A DNA stretch of 64,000 nucleotides from Pseudescherichia sp031987975 (GTDB taxonomy: Bacteria > Pseudomonadota > Gammaproteobacteria > Enterobacterales > Enterobacteriaceae): contig NZ_DALZYX010000006.1 in the NCBI RefSeq assembly GCF_031987975.1, positions 307,077 through 371,076 on the forward strand. Reading direction: 5' to 3'. Below the pieces are notes generated by a model, which ran no database searches, had not been told where the DNA came from, and saw nothing but the letters and a program-made list of their open reading frames with translations. The position numbers were made by a program, and so were the translations under genes. Numbering within the stretch: the stretch's first letter is position 1; the number at the start of each line of letters is the position of its first letter. Positions 34,194 to 43,804 of this stretch are shown piece by piece.

Positions 34194-36134
34194 TCAAACC
34201 GAGTATCTTTGTGAATATTTTTTCACGTTTGCATCAAGCGGTTCCGATGCGGCAAAGAAATCCCCCTGCCCGCCCTCTACGCCACGCTCAATTAGCGTCT
34301 GCCATTCACCCCGGGAGCGAAGACCGGTCGCGAAGACGCGGGTCTGCGTGCCCTTGCAGGTCTCGACCAGGCTCTGCACCAGCAGCTGGTTCTCAGTGCG
34401 CTTCTCAATGTTGCGTACCAGGCTTGGATGCAGCTTTAACAGCTCGGCATCCAGCGCCTTGATCCAGCTGGTGCTGACCAGCGTCAGGCCCGCCTGGGTT
34501 ACCGCTACCCGAGCACCTAACGCGTTGATCAATCGTACTACCGGCTGTAACCGGCTGATGTGTTGACAAACATCTGCCTCTGCAAGTTCAAAAATAATGC
34601 GTTTTCGCTGCGATTTTTCACACTGCATCAGCGTATCCCGCAGCCAGCGCTGAAACCGCGGGCGGATCAGCGACTCTACAGTGATCTGCAGGGCCAGCGT
34701 CTCTTCCGGCCAGAAACCTAAAAAAGCTACCAGCCGGGTAATGAGCTGTCGGTCATACTCTTCCGAGAGGCCAAACTGTAATACCATCGGCATATACTCG
34801 GCGGAGATCACCTCCTGCTCGCCGTCGAAGAGGCGGCACATTAGCTCCCGATGGTGGACGCTGCCGTCACGATTGATGGCGGGCTTATGGTACAGACGCG
34901 GCCCGCCCCGGCTGAGCATCTGCTCGATAAGGGTTCGCCAACGTACGTTGCCTCGCCCCTTCTCCGGCAGGCTGTCATCGTAGACCGCCCAGCTGTTCGC
35001 TCCCTGCAGCACGGCGGTGCGCGTCGCCGCCTCAGCGTGCTCCATCACCTGCTCCGTGCTTTGCCCGCTGCGCCAGGCGCAGATACCGATATGCATCATA
35101 TCTTCCCGGTCGAGCATTTTTGACGGCGGCAGGACATCAACAGACTTTAACAGCTGGGCGGCGATACTTTCGGATTCCTTGAGGGTGCGGTGAGAGAGCA
35201 GCACCGCAAAGTCGCTACGGTGGTAGCGGGCCAGCAGCGCGCCTGGGTAGCGCATAATGAAGGTCGAGAGCAGATTGATCAGAATAAAGAAGTGCTCCTC
35301 GGTGGCCTTCGCTCCCCAGCTGTCCCGCAGCAGATCGAAGTCCGGCAGGCGGATCATCATCACCACCCCATGCGATCCAACCTTCTCCTGATCCTCCAGC
35401 AGCGTCGCCAGCTGATTATCAAAAAAGAGCCGGTTATTCAGCCCGGTCTTGGTGTCCTGAGCGGCATAGGAGCGGATTAGCGTATCCATGCGGCTACGCT
35501 GCTCGCCGGCGAACTGGATCTCGGTCAGCAGCAGATCCAGCGCGCTGCTGGCCCGGGCGGGCCACTCGTAGATGCTGCCCCGTACCCGCTGGCCGCGCTC
35601 ACCGTTGAGGATCCGGGTGGCCCGCATCTCTAACAGCTCCTGCCCTGCCAGCTGACGGCGCTGCCAGCGTACCGCCAGAAAGATAACAATCACCATGAAA
35701 CCGACGGCGAGAGTCAGCGGCGCGGTGGTAATCACCGAGTGAAAGTAGTTGGCCATCGGATCCTGATAGACCAGCTGGATGCTCGTTCCCGGGTTTTTAA
35801 TTGAGGGGACAGTGCGCTCGCGGTGTAGCTCGCTGCTGCCTGCGGGGCGGTAGCTGCCGCTGCGCGTATGATCGAGCAGGACATGCTCTCCCTGCTTGAC
35901 CACCACGCGCACGATATCAATGGGCACCATCAGCTCATCCAGCTGGACAGCGAGCGCCGAGGCTGGCTGTGCAACCAGCCGCGTGTCAATCACCGCCGCG
36001 ACTGACTCCACGCGCTCGGCGACCTTCTGCTCAATCGCACGGTAGAAGCTGAACGAGCACCCCACCAGCGTCACAAAGATTGCCAGCCCGGTTAGCAGGG
36101 TGACAAAAGCGGAAAATTTCGTCGTTAAGCGCAT
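34194..36134 (-). CDS. csrD: CsrB/CsrC RNA decay regulator CsrD
   Basis: 646 residues, as in E. coli. Two N-terminal TM helices enclose a periplasmic segment, followed by a HAMP-like linker, then GGDEF and EAL domains that are both degenerate: the GGDEF site reads 'YHRSDFAVLL' and the EAL site 'ELMCRLF'. It does not make or break c-di-GMP but promotes RNase E decay of CsrB/C sRNAs. It lies upstream of mreB, the E. coli order. Confidence 0.96.
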   Translation of the reverse strand: MRLTTKFSAFVTLLTGLAIFVTLVGCSFSFYRAIEQKVAERVESVAAVIDTRLVAQPASALAVQLDELMVPIDIVRVVVKQGEHVLLDHTRSGSYRPAGSSELHRERTVPSIKNPGTSIQLVYQDPMANYFHSVITTAPLTLAVGFMVIVIFLAVRWQRRQLAGQELLEMRATRILNGERGQRVRGSIYEWPARASSALDLLLTEIQFAGEQRSRMDTLIRSYAAQDTKTGLNNRLFFDNQLATLLEDQEKVGSHGVVMMIRLPDFDLLRDSWGAKATEEHFFILINLLSTFIMRYPGALLARYHRSDFAVLLSHRTLKESESIAAQLLKSVDVLPPSKMLDREDMMHIGICAWRSGQSTEQVMEHAEAATRTAVLQGANSWAVYDDSLPEKGRGNVRWRTLIEQMLSRGGPRLYHKPAINRDGSVHHRELMCRLFDGEQEVISAEYMPMVLQFGLSEEYDRQLITRLVAFLGFWPEETLALQITVESLIRPRFQRWLRDTLMQCEKSQRKRIIFELAEADVCQHISRLQPVVRLINALGARVAVTQAGLTLVSTSWIKALDAELLKLHPSLVRNIEKRTENQLLVQSLVETCKGTQTRVFATGLRSRGEWQTLIERGVEGGQGDFFAASEPLDANVKKYSQRYSV

Positions 36135-36278
36135 CCGTGTGTTAACTCCGTGGGTTAAGAGCTGACGCCAGTACCGGGCAATCTGGCAATTTGTTGCGTT
36201 AAATCGGCATAGCGTTTTAATTAGCGAGTATAGTCTTCAGAAATTTTTTTCCAATCATCAAGCAACCGGAGAAGAGAT

Positions 36279-37253
36279 ATGCAGGCCTTGATTTTAGAAC
36301 AGCAGGATGGAAAAACGCTCGCCGCGGTGCAGGATATTGCCGAAAGCCAGCTGCCGCAAGGCAATGTGACGGTCGATATTGCCTGGTCCAGCCTGAACTA
36401 TAAGGATGCGCTGGCGATCACCGGCAAAGGGAAGATTATCCGTAACTTCCCGATGGTTCCAGGAATCGACTTCGCCGGGACGGTTCACGCCAGCGAGGAT
36501 CCGCGCTTTCACGTTGGTCAGCAGGTGCTGCTCACCGGCTGGGGTGTGGGAGAGAACCACTGGGGCGGCCTGTCACAGCGGGCACGCGTCAACGGCGACT
36601 GGCTGGTGGCGCTGCCGCAGGGGCTGGATGGCCGTAAGGCGATGATCATCGGCACGGCGGGCTTTACCGCGATGCTCTGCGTGATGGCGCTGGAAGAGGC
36701 AGGGGTGCGCCCTTGCGACGGCGAGATAGTGGTGACCGGAGCGAGCGGCGGCGTGGGCAGCACGGCGGTGGCCCTGCTGCATAAGCTCGGCTATCAGGTG
36801 GCGGCGGTCTCTGGCCGGGAAAGCACCCATGACTATCTGAAGCGCCTCGGGGCCAGCCGTATTCTGGGCCGCGACGAGTTCGCTGAAACGCGCCCACTGG
36901 AGAAACAGCTCTGGGCCGGCGCGGTGGATACCGTAGGCGACAAGGTGCTGGCCAAGGTGCTGGCGCAGATGAACTACGGCGGCTGCGTGGCGGCCTGCGG
37001 CCTGGCGGGCGGCTTTGCGCTGCCGACGACGGTGATGCCATTTATTCTGCGCAACGTACGCCTGCAGGGCGTCGATTCCGTCATGACGCCTGCCGCAAAA
37101 CGTGCCGAAGCCTGGTCTCGCCTGGTGCAGGATCTGCCCGAGTCGTTCTATGAGCAGAGCGCAACGGAGATCACCCTTGAGCAAGCCCCCGAGTTTGCCA
37201 GCGCGATTATCAACAACCAGTCCCAGGGCCGCACGCTGGTGAAAATTGCTTAG
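36279..37253 (+). CDS. acuI: Acrylyl-CoA reductase AcuI (YhdH)
   Basis: 324 residues, medium-chain dehydrogenase/reductase without structural zinc lobe. N-terminal GroES-like part with 'FPMVPGIDFAGTV', then Rossmann motif 'VTGASGGVGSTAVALLHKLG'. Reduces acrylyl-CoA to propionyl-CoA with NADPH, giving acrylate resistance. SD 'GGAGAAG' before the ATG. Divergent from csrD. Confidence 0.95.
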   Translation: MQALILEQQDGKTLAAVQDIAESQLPQGNVTVDIAWSSLNYKDALAITGKGKIIRNFPMVPGIDFAGTVHASEDPRFHVGQQVLLTGWGVGENHWGGLSQRARVNGDWLVALPQGLDGRKAMIIGTAGFTAMLCVMALEEAGVRPCDGEIVVTGASGGVGSTAVALLHKLGYQVAAVSGRESTHDYLKRLGASRILGRDEFAETRPLEKQLWAGAVDTVGDKVLAKVLAQMNYGGCVAACGLAGGFALPTTVMPFILRNVRLQGVDSVMTPAAKRAEAWSRLVQDLPESFYEQSATEITLEQAPEFASAIINNQSQGRTLVKIA

Positions 37254-37347
37254 TCAGCAAATTTTTATCAGAGGCTCGCGCTAATGCCACTCCTCCGTCA
37301 TGATTAGAGCATTAATAGCTTAGTAGTAGATGCGGGCGGAGGATGTA

Positions 37348-38349
37348 ATGAAGAAGAGAAGGTTAACGGAAGCGGACGTCACGGCGGAGTCCGTTTTTAT
37401 GCTACAGCGTCGGCAGGTGTTAAAAGCGCTGGGCATCAGCGCGACGGCGCTAACAATCTCATCTGCCGCCCATGCCGACCTGCTCGACTGGTTTAAAGGC
37501 AACGATCGCCCGAAAGCTCCGGCGGGTAAGCCGCTTGATTTCAGCAAGCCTGCCGAGTGGCAAAGCACCCTGCCCCTCACTCCTGAGGATAAGGTCACCG
37601 GCTACAACAACTTCTATGAGTTTGGCCTCGACAAGGCCGATCCCGCCGCCAACGCGGGCAGCATGAAGACCGATCCCTGGACGCTAAAGATCGACGGCGA
37701 GGTGGCCAAGCCGCTGACCCTCGATCATGACGATCTGACCCGGCGCTTTCCGCTGGAGGAGCGTATCTACCGGATGCGCTGCGTCGAAGCCTGGTCGATG
37801 GTGGTCCCGTGGATCGGCTTTCCGCTGCACAAGCTTCTTGAGCTGGTGCAGCCCACCAGCAACGCCAAATACGTGGCGTTTAAAACGCTCTACTCCCCAG
37901 AGCAGATGCCGGGACAGAAGGATCGCTTTATTGGCGGCGGGCTTGAGTATCCCTACGTAGAAGGCCTGCGCCTCGACGAGGCCATGCACCCGCTGACTAT
38001 GCTGACGACCGGCGTCTACGGTAAAGCGCTGCCGCCGCAAAACGGCGCGCCGGTGCGCCTGACCGTGCCGTGGAAGTACGGCTTCAAGGGCATTAAGTCG
38101 ATCGTTAGCATCACGCTAACCCGTGAGCGGCCGCCGACGACCTGGAACCTCTCGGCCCCCAACGAATATGGCTTTTTCGCTAACGTGAACCCACACGTCG
38201 ATCACCCGCGCTGGTCGCAGGCCACGGAGCGGTTTATCGGCTCGGGCGGCATTCTTGACGTCAAGCGTCAGCAGACGCTGCTGTTTAACGGCTACGCCGA
38301 TGAGGTAGCCTCCCTCTATCGCGGTATCGATCTACGGGAGAACTTCTAG
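37348..38349 (+). CDS. msrP: Periplasmic methionine sulfoxide reductase catalytic subunit MsrP
   Basis: 333 residues from MKKRRLTEADVTAES with SD GGAGG; an ATG six codons upstream overlaps that SD and is rejected. Twin-arginine signal 'QRRQVLKALGISATAL', cleavage near 'AHA-D'. Molybdenum-ligand Cys in 'RMRCVEAWSMVVPW'. Mo-molybdopterin enzyme that repairs oxidised Met in envelope proteins, fed electrons by MsrQ. E. coli keeps yedYZ far away; here the pair sits between acuI and aroQ. Confidence 0.96.
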   Translation: MKKRRLTEADVTAESVFMLQRRQVLKALGISATALTISSAAHADLLDWFKGNDRPKAPAGKPLDFSKPAEWQSTLPLTPEDKVTGYNNFYEFGLDKADPAANAGSMKTDPWTLKIDGEVAKPLTLDHDDLTRRFPLEERIYRMRCVEAWSMVVPWIGFPLHKLLELVQPTSNAKYVAFKTLYSPEQMPGQKDRFIGGGLEYPYVEGLRLDEAMHPLTMLTTGVYGKALPPQNGAPVRLTVPWKYGFKGIKSIVSITLTRERPPTTWNLSAPNEYGFFANVNPHVDHPRWSQATERFIGSGGILDVKRQQTLLFNGYADEVASLYRGIDLRENF

Positions 38350-38949
38350 GTGCGGCTCACGGCAAAACAGATCGTCTGGCTCAAGGTTGTCCTGCACCTG
38401 GCGGGGCTGCTTCCTTTACTATGGCTCTTTTGGGCGGCAAGCCAGGGATATTTCAGCGCCGATCCAGCGAAAGATATTCAGCACTTTACCGGCAGAATGG
38501 CGCTAAAGTTCCTTCTTGGCTCGCTGTTGGTCACGCCGCTGGCGCGCTATGGTAAACAGCCGCTACTGATCCGCACCCGGCGGCTGTTAGGTCTCTGGTG
38601 CTTTGCCTGGGCTTCGCTGCATCTGGTGAGCTATTCCCTGCTGGAGCTGGGGATCGCTAACCTCGCTCTGCTAGGCCAGGAGCTGGTGACCCGTCCCTAC
38701 CTGACGCTGGGGATCGTCAGCTGGCTGGTGCTGTTGGCGCTGGCGCTGACCTCAACCCAGGCGGCCCAGCGTAAGCTGGGGCGAAACTGGCAGCGTCTGC
38801 ACAACTTCGTCTATCTGGTGGCGATCCTCGCACCTATTCACTATCTCTGGTCGGTTAAGGTGCTCTCCCCCCAGCCCCTTATCTATGCTGCCCTTGCCTG
38901 CATCCTGCTCGCCTGGCGCTATAAGAAGTTTCGCCAGTGGTGGCGATAG
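38350..38949 (+). CDS. msrQ: Heme-binding membrane subunit MsrQ
   Basis: 199 residues from a GTG that directly follows the msrP TAG (no gap), so translation is coupled. About six TM helices with conserved His in 'DIQHFTGRMALKFLLG', 'SLHLVSYSLLELG' and 'RLHNFVYLVAILAPIHYLW', the heme b ligand set of the ferric reductase-like domain. Passes quinone or flavin electrons to MsrP. Slightly shorter at the C-terminus than E. coli (211). Confidence 0.95.
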   Translation: MRLTAKQIVWLKVVLHLAGLLPLLWLFWAASQGYFSADPAKDIQHFTGRMALKFLLGSLLVTPLARYGKQPLLIRTRRLLGLWCFAWASLHLVSYSLLELGIANLALLGQELVTRPYLTLGIVSWLVLLALALTSTQAAQRKLGRNWQRLHNFVYLVAILAPIHYLWSVKVLSPQPLIYAALACILLAWRYKKFRQWWR

Positions 38950-38999
38950 CGCGGCGATCGTACGGTAATGTGTGCGGTTTGCCACAATTCTGATAGTCT

Positions 39000-39025
39000 T
39001 TACGCCCGTTTTCCGGCGGGCGTAA
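39000..39025 (+). terminator. Hairpin after msrQ
   Basis: 9-bp stem TTACGCCCG / CGGGCGTAA about 50 bp past the msrQ stop; no clean T-run follows (GATAATCTTCC), so termination strength is uncertain. Confidence 0.5.
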
Positions 39026-39078
39026 GATAATCTTCCCTGATAAGACCAGTATTTAGCTGCCAAATGCTACGAAATCGT

Positions 39079-39084
39079 TATAAT
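39079..39084 (+). promoter_or_regulatory. Candidate -10 box upstream of aroQ-accBC
   Basis: Perfect TATAAT about 110 bp before aroQ; the -35 region is poor. E. coli accBC is transcribed from an upstream promoter with a long leader and is autoregulated by AccB; whether this box is that promoter is not settled here. Confidence 0.4.
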
Positions 39085-39194
39085 GTGCGACTTTGGTTTT
39101 CACGACAGGGCATTTCGTGCGCTGAAAACGTGACAACCATGCAACGAAGGTATATTTTGTTTTTTACCGGAGATTTGCAGGAGATAGCAGCACA

Positions 39195-39647
39195 ATGGCG
39201 GACAAGTTGCACATTTTGCTCTTAAACGGTCCCAACCTGAATATGTTGGGTACGCGTGAGCCAGACAAGTACGGCACGCTGACGTTAACAGAAATTGTTA
39301 ACCGATTAACCGCGGAAGCGGAGGCGTTGAACGTCAGGCTGGAGCAGTTACAGTCGAACGCAGAGTACGTACTGCTCGACCGCATTCATCAGGCTAAAGA
39401 CAACGTTGACTATATCCTGATTAATCCGGCCGCGTTTACGCACACCAGCGTAGCCCTGCGTGATGCGCTGCTCGCCGTGGATATCCCGTTTATCGAGATC
39501 CACCTGAGCAACGTCCACGCACGCGAACCGTTCCGCCATCACTCTTATCTCTCCGATATCGCTGCTGGCGTCATCTGTGGATTCGGCGCTGACGGCTATT
39601 CATACGCATTACAGACGGCGGTCAAACGCCTGTCACAAACACACTAA
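39195..39647 (+). CDS. aroQ: Type II 3-dehydroquinate dehydratase
   Basis: 150 residues: 'LLLNGPNLNMLGTREPDKYG' with the catalytic Arg and Tyr region, and catalytic His in 'FIEIHLSNVHAREPFRHHSY'. Type II dodecameric dehydroquinase of the shikimate pathway. E. coli K-12 relies on the unrelated type I AroD and lacks aroQ, but many other enterobacteria carry it just before accB, as here (21-bp gap). Confidence 0.96.
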   Translation: MADKLHILLLNGPNLNMLGTREPDKYGTLTLTEIVNRLTAEAEALNVRLEQLQSNAEYVLLDRIHQAKDNVDYILINPAAFTHTSVALRDALLAVDIPFIEIHLSNVHAREPFRHHSYLSDIAAGVICGFGADGYSYALQTAVKRLSQTH

Positions 39648-39668
39648 ACAAGAGTACGGAACCCACTC

Positions 39669-40142
39669 ATGGATATTCGTAAGATTAAAAAACTGATCGA
39701 GCTGGTTGAAGAATCAGGCATCTCCGAACTGGAAATTTCTGAAGGCGAAGAGTCTGTTCGCATCAGTCGCTCTGCACCTAACGCAGGCTATCCAGTGATG
39801 CAGCAGGCCTATGCCGCACCGATGATGCAGCAGCCTGCCCTCTCTACTGCCGTTGCACCGGCACCGGCTGCAGCAGCCGAAGCGCCGGCAGCAGCAGCGC
39901 AAATCAGTGGCCACATCGTACGTTCCCCAATGGTCGGGACTTTCTACCGCACCCCTAGCCCGGACGCGAAAGCCTTTATCGAAATCGGCCAGAAAGTAAA
40001 CGCGGGTGACACCCTGTGCATCGTTGAAGCGATGAAAATGATGAACCAGATCGAAGCCGACAAGTCCGGCGTGGTGAAAGCCATTCTGGTGGAAAGTGGT
40101 CAACCGGTTGAATTTGACGAGCCACTGGTCGTTATCGAGTAA
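39669..40142 (+). CDS. accB: Biotin carboxyl carrier protein AccB
   Basis: 157 residues. N-terminal dimer region 'MDIRKIKKLIELVEESGISE', a flexible Ala/Pro linker, and the C-terminal biotinyl domain with biotin-Lys (residue 123) in 'EAMKMMNQIE'. Carries carboxybiotin in acetyl-CoA carboxylase, first step of fatty-acid synthesis. In E. coli the protein also controls its own operon. 10 bp before accC. Confidence 0.98.
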   Translation: MDIRKIKKLIELVEESGISELEISEGEESVRISRSAPNAGYPVMQQAYAAPMMQQPALSTAVAPAPAAAAEAPAAAAQISGHIVRSPMVGTFYRTPSPDAKAFIEIGQKVNAGDTLCIVEAMKMMNQIEADKSGVVKAILVESGQPVEFDEPLVVIE

Positions 40143-40152
40143 CGAGGCGCAC

Positions 40153-41502
40153 ATGCTGGAAAAAATTGTCATCGCTAACCGTGGCGAGATTGCTCTGCGT
40201 ATTCTGCGTGCCTGTAAAGAACTGGGCATCAAGACCGTCGCCGTGCACTCCACTGCGGATCGCGATCTGAAACACGTACTTCTGGCGGATGAGACGGTCT
40301 GTATTGGTCCGGCTCCGTCCGTAAAAAGCTATCTGAACATCCCGGCTATCATCAGCGCCGCTGAAATCACCGGCGCGATGGCAATCCATCCGGGTTACGG
40401 CTTCCTCTCTGAGAACGCCAACTTTGCCGAGCAGGTTGAGCGCTCCGGCTTTATCTTCATCGGCCCGAAAGCCGACACTATTCGCCTGATGGGTGACAAA
40501 GTGTCTGCAATCACCGCAATGAAGAAAGCCGGTGTCCCGACGGTGCCAGGCTCTGACGGCCCGCTGGGCGACGACATGGATGCTAACCGCGCCCATGCCA
40601 AGCGCATCGGCTACCCGGTGATCATCAAAGCCTCCGGCGGCGGCGGTGGTCGCGGCATGCGCGTCGTGCGCAGTGACGCCGAGCTGGCGCAGTCTATCTC
40701 CATGACCAAAGCGGAAGCGAAAGCGGCTTTCAACAACGACATGGTCTATATGGAGAAGTACCTGGAGAACCCACGCCACATCGAAATTCAGGTGCTGGCT
40801 GACGGTCAGGGCAACGCCATCTATCTGGCAGAGCGCGACTGCTCTATGCAGCGCCGCCACCAGAAAGTGGTCGAGGAAGCACCGGCACCGGGCATTACTC
40901 CGGAGCTGCGCAGCTTCATCGGCGACCGCTGCGCGAAAGCGTGCGTGGATATCGGCTACCGCGGAGCGGGTACCTTTGAGTTCCTGTTCGAAAACGGCGA
41001 GTTCTACTTCATTGAGATGAACACCCGTATCCAGGTTGAGCATCCGGTTACCGAGATGATCACCGGCGTGGATCTGATCAAAGAGCAGCTGCGTATCGCT
41101 GCCGGTCAGCCGCTCTCTATCAAACAGGAAGACGTGGTGGTGAAGGGCCATGCGGTCGAGTGCCGTATCAACGCCGAAGACCCGAACACCTTCCTGCCAA
41201 GCCCGGGTAAAATCACCCGCTTCCACGCACCGGGCGGCTTTGGTGTGCGCTGGGAGTCCCATATCTACGCCGGTTATACCGTACCGCCGTACTATGACTC
41301 CATGATCGGCAAGCTGATCTGCTTCGGTGAGAATCGTGACGTGGCGATTGCCCGCATGAAGAACGCCCTGCAGGAGCTGATCATCGACGGCATTAAAACC
41401 AACGTCGATCTGCAGACCCGTATTATGAACGATGAAAACTTCCAGCACGGTGGCACCAACATCCACTATCTGGAGAAGAAGCTCGGTCTTAACGAAAAAT
41501 AA
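40153..41502 (+). CDS. accC: Biotin carboxylase AccC
   Basis: 449 residues from MLEKIVIANRGEIALR, the E. coli length. ATP-grasp fold with glycine-rich loop 'IIKASGGGGGRGMR' and catalytic region 'EFLFENGEFYFIEMNTRIQV'. Carboxylates AccB-bound biotin using ATP and bicarbonate. Co-transcribed with accB. Confidence 0.98.
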   Translation: MLEKIVIANRGEIALRILRACKELGIKTVAVHSTADRDLKHVLLADETVCIGPAPSVKSYLNIPAIISAAEITGAMAIHPGYGFLSENANFAEQVERSGFIFIGPKADTIRLMGDKVSAITAMKKAGVPTVPGSDGPLGDDMDANRAHAKRIGYPVIIKASGGGGGRGMRVVRSDAELAQSISMTKAEAKAAFNNDMVYMEKYLENPRHIEIQVLADGQGNAIYLAERDCSMQRRHQKVVEEAPAPGITPELRSFIGDRCAKACVDIGYRGAGTFEFLFENGEFYFIEMNTRIQVEHPVTEMITGVDLIKEQLRIAAGQPLSIKQEDVVVKGHAVECRINAEDPNTFLPSPGKITRFHAPGGFGVRWESHIYAGYTVPPYYDSMIGKLICFGENRDVAIARMKNALQELIIDGIKTNVDLQTRIMNDENFQHGGTNIHYLEKKLGLNEK

Positions 41503-41509
41503 GCCTGTT

Positions 41510-41538
41510 ATACGCCTGCTCTGCAGGCGTATTTTTTA
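41510..41538 (+). terminator. accBC terminator
   Basis: 10-bp perfect stem ATACGCCTGC / GCAGGCGTAT with a three-base loop, then six T. Confidence 0.93.
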
Positions 41539-41753
41539 TCATCCCTACTCCATTTCAGATCCCACGCATAAATTTACGTCTTTTAGCGTTAATTCTTTTT
41601 ATTTATTGCTCAACGTGATCTTTCTCATAATAAAAAGCCTATTTCTTTACACCCTCTCTAATTCATCTATTATGGCGGTCAGAAAAATAAGACTCCTGCT
41701 CGTTAATGATATAGCAAGAATATTATATTTTTAAAATTGCAAAAGGAAAGCTT

Positions 41754-43700
41754 ATGTCTAGATTAAACAGGCAGCTGCCGCTACACCTATTATTAGCGTT
41801 GCTTTTACCTATGTCAGCCGTTACCGCTCATGCTAAAAACGCCTCCGTACAAACTACACCTTCACCGGCAGAGATGTCTGGTGATAAAACCAATGCTTTT
41901 GCAGCAAATGATTTATGGCGCCAATATGAAAATACGCCAGGTTTTCAGGAAGCACTGGACGAGCTTGGTATAAGCTATAAGAATTTAATTAACCCACAAT
42001 ATGCCTCCGCTTATAATGCCAGCGACGTTAATAATCCTCTATTCTGGCTTAGCCGAACGCTGCGTATTTATGGACAGTCAGAACAGGGCCGCTATGAGAT
42101 CCCTGTAAGTGAATTGCATGAAGTTGGCCGAAACCGGACGACCAGCCATGCGCGCAATAACTATTTTCTGACGCATGTATGGGGTAAAAAGGGAGAGAGC
42201 ATTACGCTTCGTCCAGGCTCTATTCCGGAAAACGTTCTATGTTCGGCAGCCGTTGATCCAAACTATGACGATCTCGGAGCACCAACAAATATCGTTAATC
42301 TGCAAGGAGAGAAAAATAATACCTATACGTTTTCTCAGGACGCGCTATTGACCCTTGGTTGCATGGACCAGACCAAAACTATGGCAAACGTCGATAAATC
42401 TATCGCTATAGAGGTTGTAAAGGGTGGTACATGGCATCCACTCTTTATCTTCGGCTTAAATAGCCGGCAAGAGTGGCGCGACCAGGCAATAACCCCAACG
42501 CCATCTGGCTATAATTTCTTGTTTGATGGCAGAGCGCGTCTGGTAGCACCTGCCGCGAAAGCGAAGGCCTCTGTAAATAGTAATATTCTCCAGACTCTGC
42601 GCGATTCTCTTCTTCGCACCATTACATATGACAAACTCAACGGGCTGGATGGCTCTACATGGCTACACCAGCCAAGCCGAGGGTTGCTATTTGCCACCTA
42701 TAATAGCTGCTGCTGGGCCACCGGTGGTCAAGGCCTGACGGGTATTGGATTCAGCAATACTATTCCGCAAAAATCTGAATGGGGCGAGTGGCACGAATAT
42801 GGACACCATTATCAGCTTGGTTGGTCATGGAGCGGCTTAACTGAAATCACCGTTAATCTCTATTCTCTGGCGGCCTGCTATACCACCCTGGGTGATACAG
42901 ATGTCAAAAATTGTCATACAAGCAGCGGCCTGACAGGTTTTACTTGGGATCAGCAGGCAATTGGAACATTACTGACCTCAGGGAAAACGTGGAATTTTGA
43001 TACAGAAGATGTATTCCGTCGCGCATCGCTTTTCGGAGAGATAATGACCAGCTGGCCTCAGCTTTTCCCGCAGTTGGGTAAAGCATACCGCGAAGTTAAC
43101 CAGGCCGATCCAGCCTCGGTCGATAGCAGCCAGGAGAAGATAGATTGGTTTGTGACAAATACCAGCCGAATCGCCGGTCATAACCTGCTCAAGTATTACC
43201 AGCAGTGGGGGGTGAAGTATAGCCAGAACGCCGTCGATGCCGTAACCGCCCTCAATTTGCCGCAGCCCAATAAAGTCAGCAAAACGTATACCGCAAGCCT
43301 GAAGAGTAGCCAGCCTGCCACGCTGACCATCAAACCCACAGAGAATAATTATAATGTTGCTTTTGTAACGAACGCGCCCAAAGCCGGACCTACAACTTTA
43401 ATCTGGGCAGAAAAGGGGGAGTCGTCCCTGTATGCTCAGGTAGTGGACGATCGTAACCGGGCTTTTATCGTCAAGCTGCGTGCTACAACCAGCCATGGCG
43501 GCTGTAGCCGTTACACCATGAATAGTGCAGCAAGCTGTGTTTCGGGTGATGATACCTACCTGAACGTCTCCTGGCATCCTGAGGATAACCCACTGTTGCC
43601 ACAGGGTAGCTATAAGGGCGTTTCCCATCTTATTGCCCAGGACTGGCATAACACAGAGTGGACAGCAAACGTCAACATCGATCTTTTAATTACGAAATAG
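41754..43700 (+). CDS. Secreted M60-family zinc metallopeptidase
   Basis: 648 residues with an N-terminal signal peptide (cleavage near 'VTAHA-K'). The gluzincin-type motif HExxH is His347-Glu348-Tyr-Gly-His351 ('WHEYGHHYQ'), and Glu364 in 'GLTEITVNLYS' fits the third ligand at the spacing of peptidase family M60 (enhancin/mucinase-like). The C-terminal ~170 residues look like a beta-rich accessory domain. M60 enzymes cleave mucins or other glycoproteins. It lies between accC and yhdT, where E. coli has no gene, is visibly AT-richer than its neighbours and follows a 215-bp AT-rich leader, suggesting transfer. Secretion past the outer membrane is not shown by sequence. Confidence 0.85.
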   Translation: MSRLNRQLPLHLLLALLLPMSAVTAHAKNASVQTTPSPAEMSGDKTNAFAANDLWRQYENTPGFQEALDELGISYKNLINPQYASAYNASDVNNPLFWLSRTLRIYGQSEQGRYEIPVSELHEVGRNRTTSHARNNYFLTHVWGKKGESITLRPGSIPENVLCSAAVDPNYDDLGAPTNIVNLQGEKNNTYTFSQDALLTLGCMDQTKTMANVDKSIAIEVVKGGTWHPLFIFGLNSRQEWRDQAITPTPSGYNFLFDGRARLVAPAAKAKASVNSNILQTLRDSLLRTITYDKLNGLDGSTWLHQPSRGLLFATYNSCCWATGGQGLTGIGFSNTIPQKSEWGEWHEYGHHYQLGWSWSGLTEITVNLYSLAACYTTLGDTDVKNCHTSSGLTGFTWDQQAIGTLLTSGKTWNFDTEDVFRRASLFGEIMTSWPQLFPQLGKAYREVNQADPASVDSSQEKIDWFVTNTSRIAGHNLLKYYQQWGVKYSQNAVDAVTALNLPQPNKVSKTYTASLKSSQPATLTIKPTENNYNVAFVTNAPKAGPTTLIWAEKGESSLYAQVVDDRNRAFIVKLRATTSHGGCSRYTMNSAASCVSGDDTYLNVSWHPEDNPLLPQGSYKGVSHLIAQDWHNTEWTANVNIDLLITK

Positions 43701-43709
43701 AGTACGTCT

Positions 43710-43732
43710 CGCTGCGCCAATGGGGCGCAGCG
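43710..43732 (+). terminator. Hairpin after the M60 gene
   Basis: 9-bp stem CGCTGCGCC / GGCGCAGCG, 9 bp after the stop, followed by six A rather than T. A 3'-end hairpin of doubtful terminator strength. Confidence 0.45.
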
Positions 43733-43804
43733 AAAAAAGTTTGGTATCCCACCTGTAATGCGTACAATTCGCCCCTGATATTCATCCTAACATCAGGAGA
43801 GTGA

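Noticed and set aside
34194..36134. csrD as an active diguanylate cyclase/phosphodiesterase
   Set aside because: Both signature motifs are degenerate (HRSDF, ELM), as in authentic CsrD.
40132..41466. 444-codon minus-strand ORF inside accC
   Set aside because: Antisense of a near-invariant housekeeping gene.
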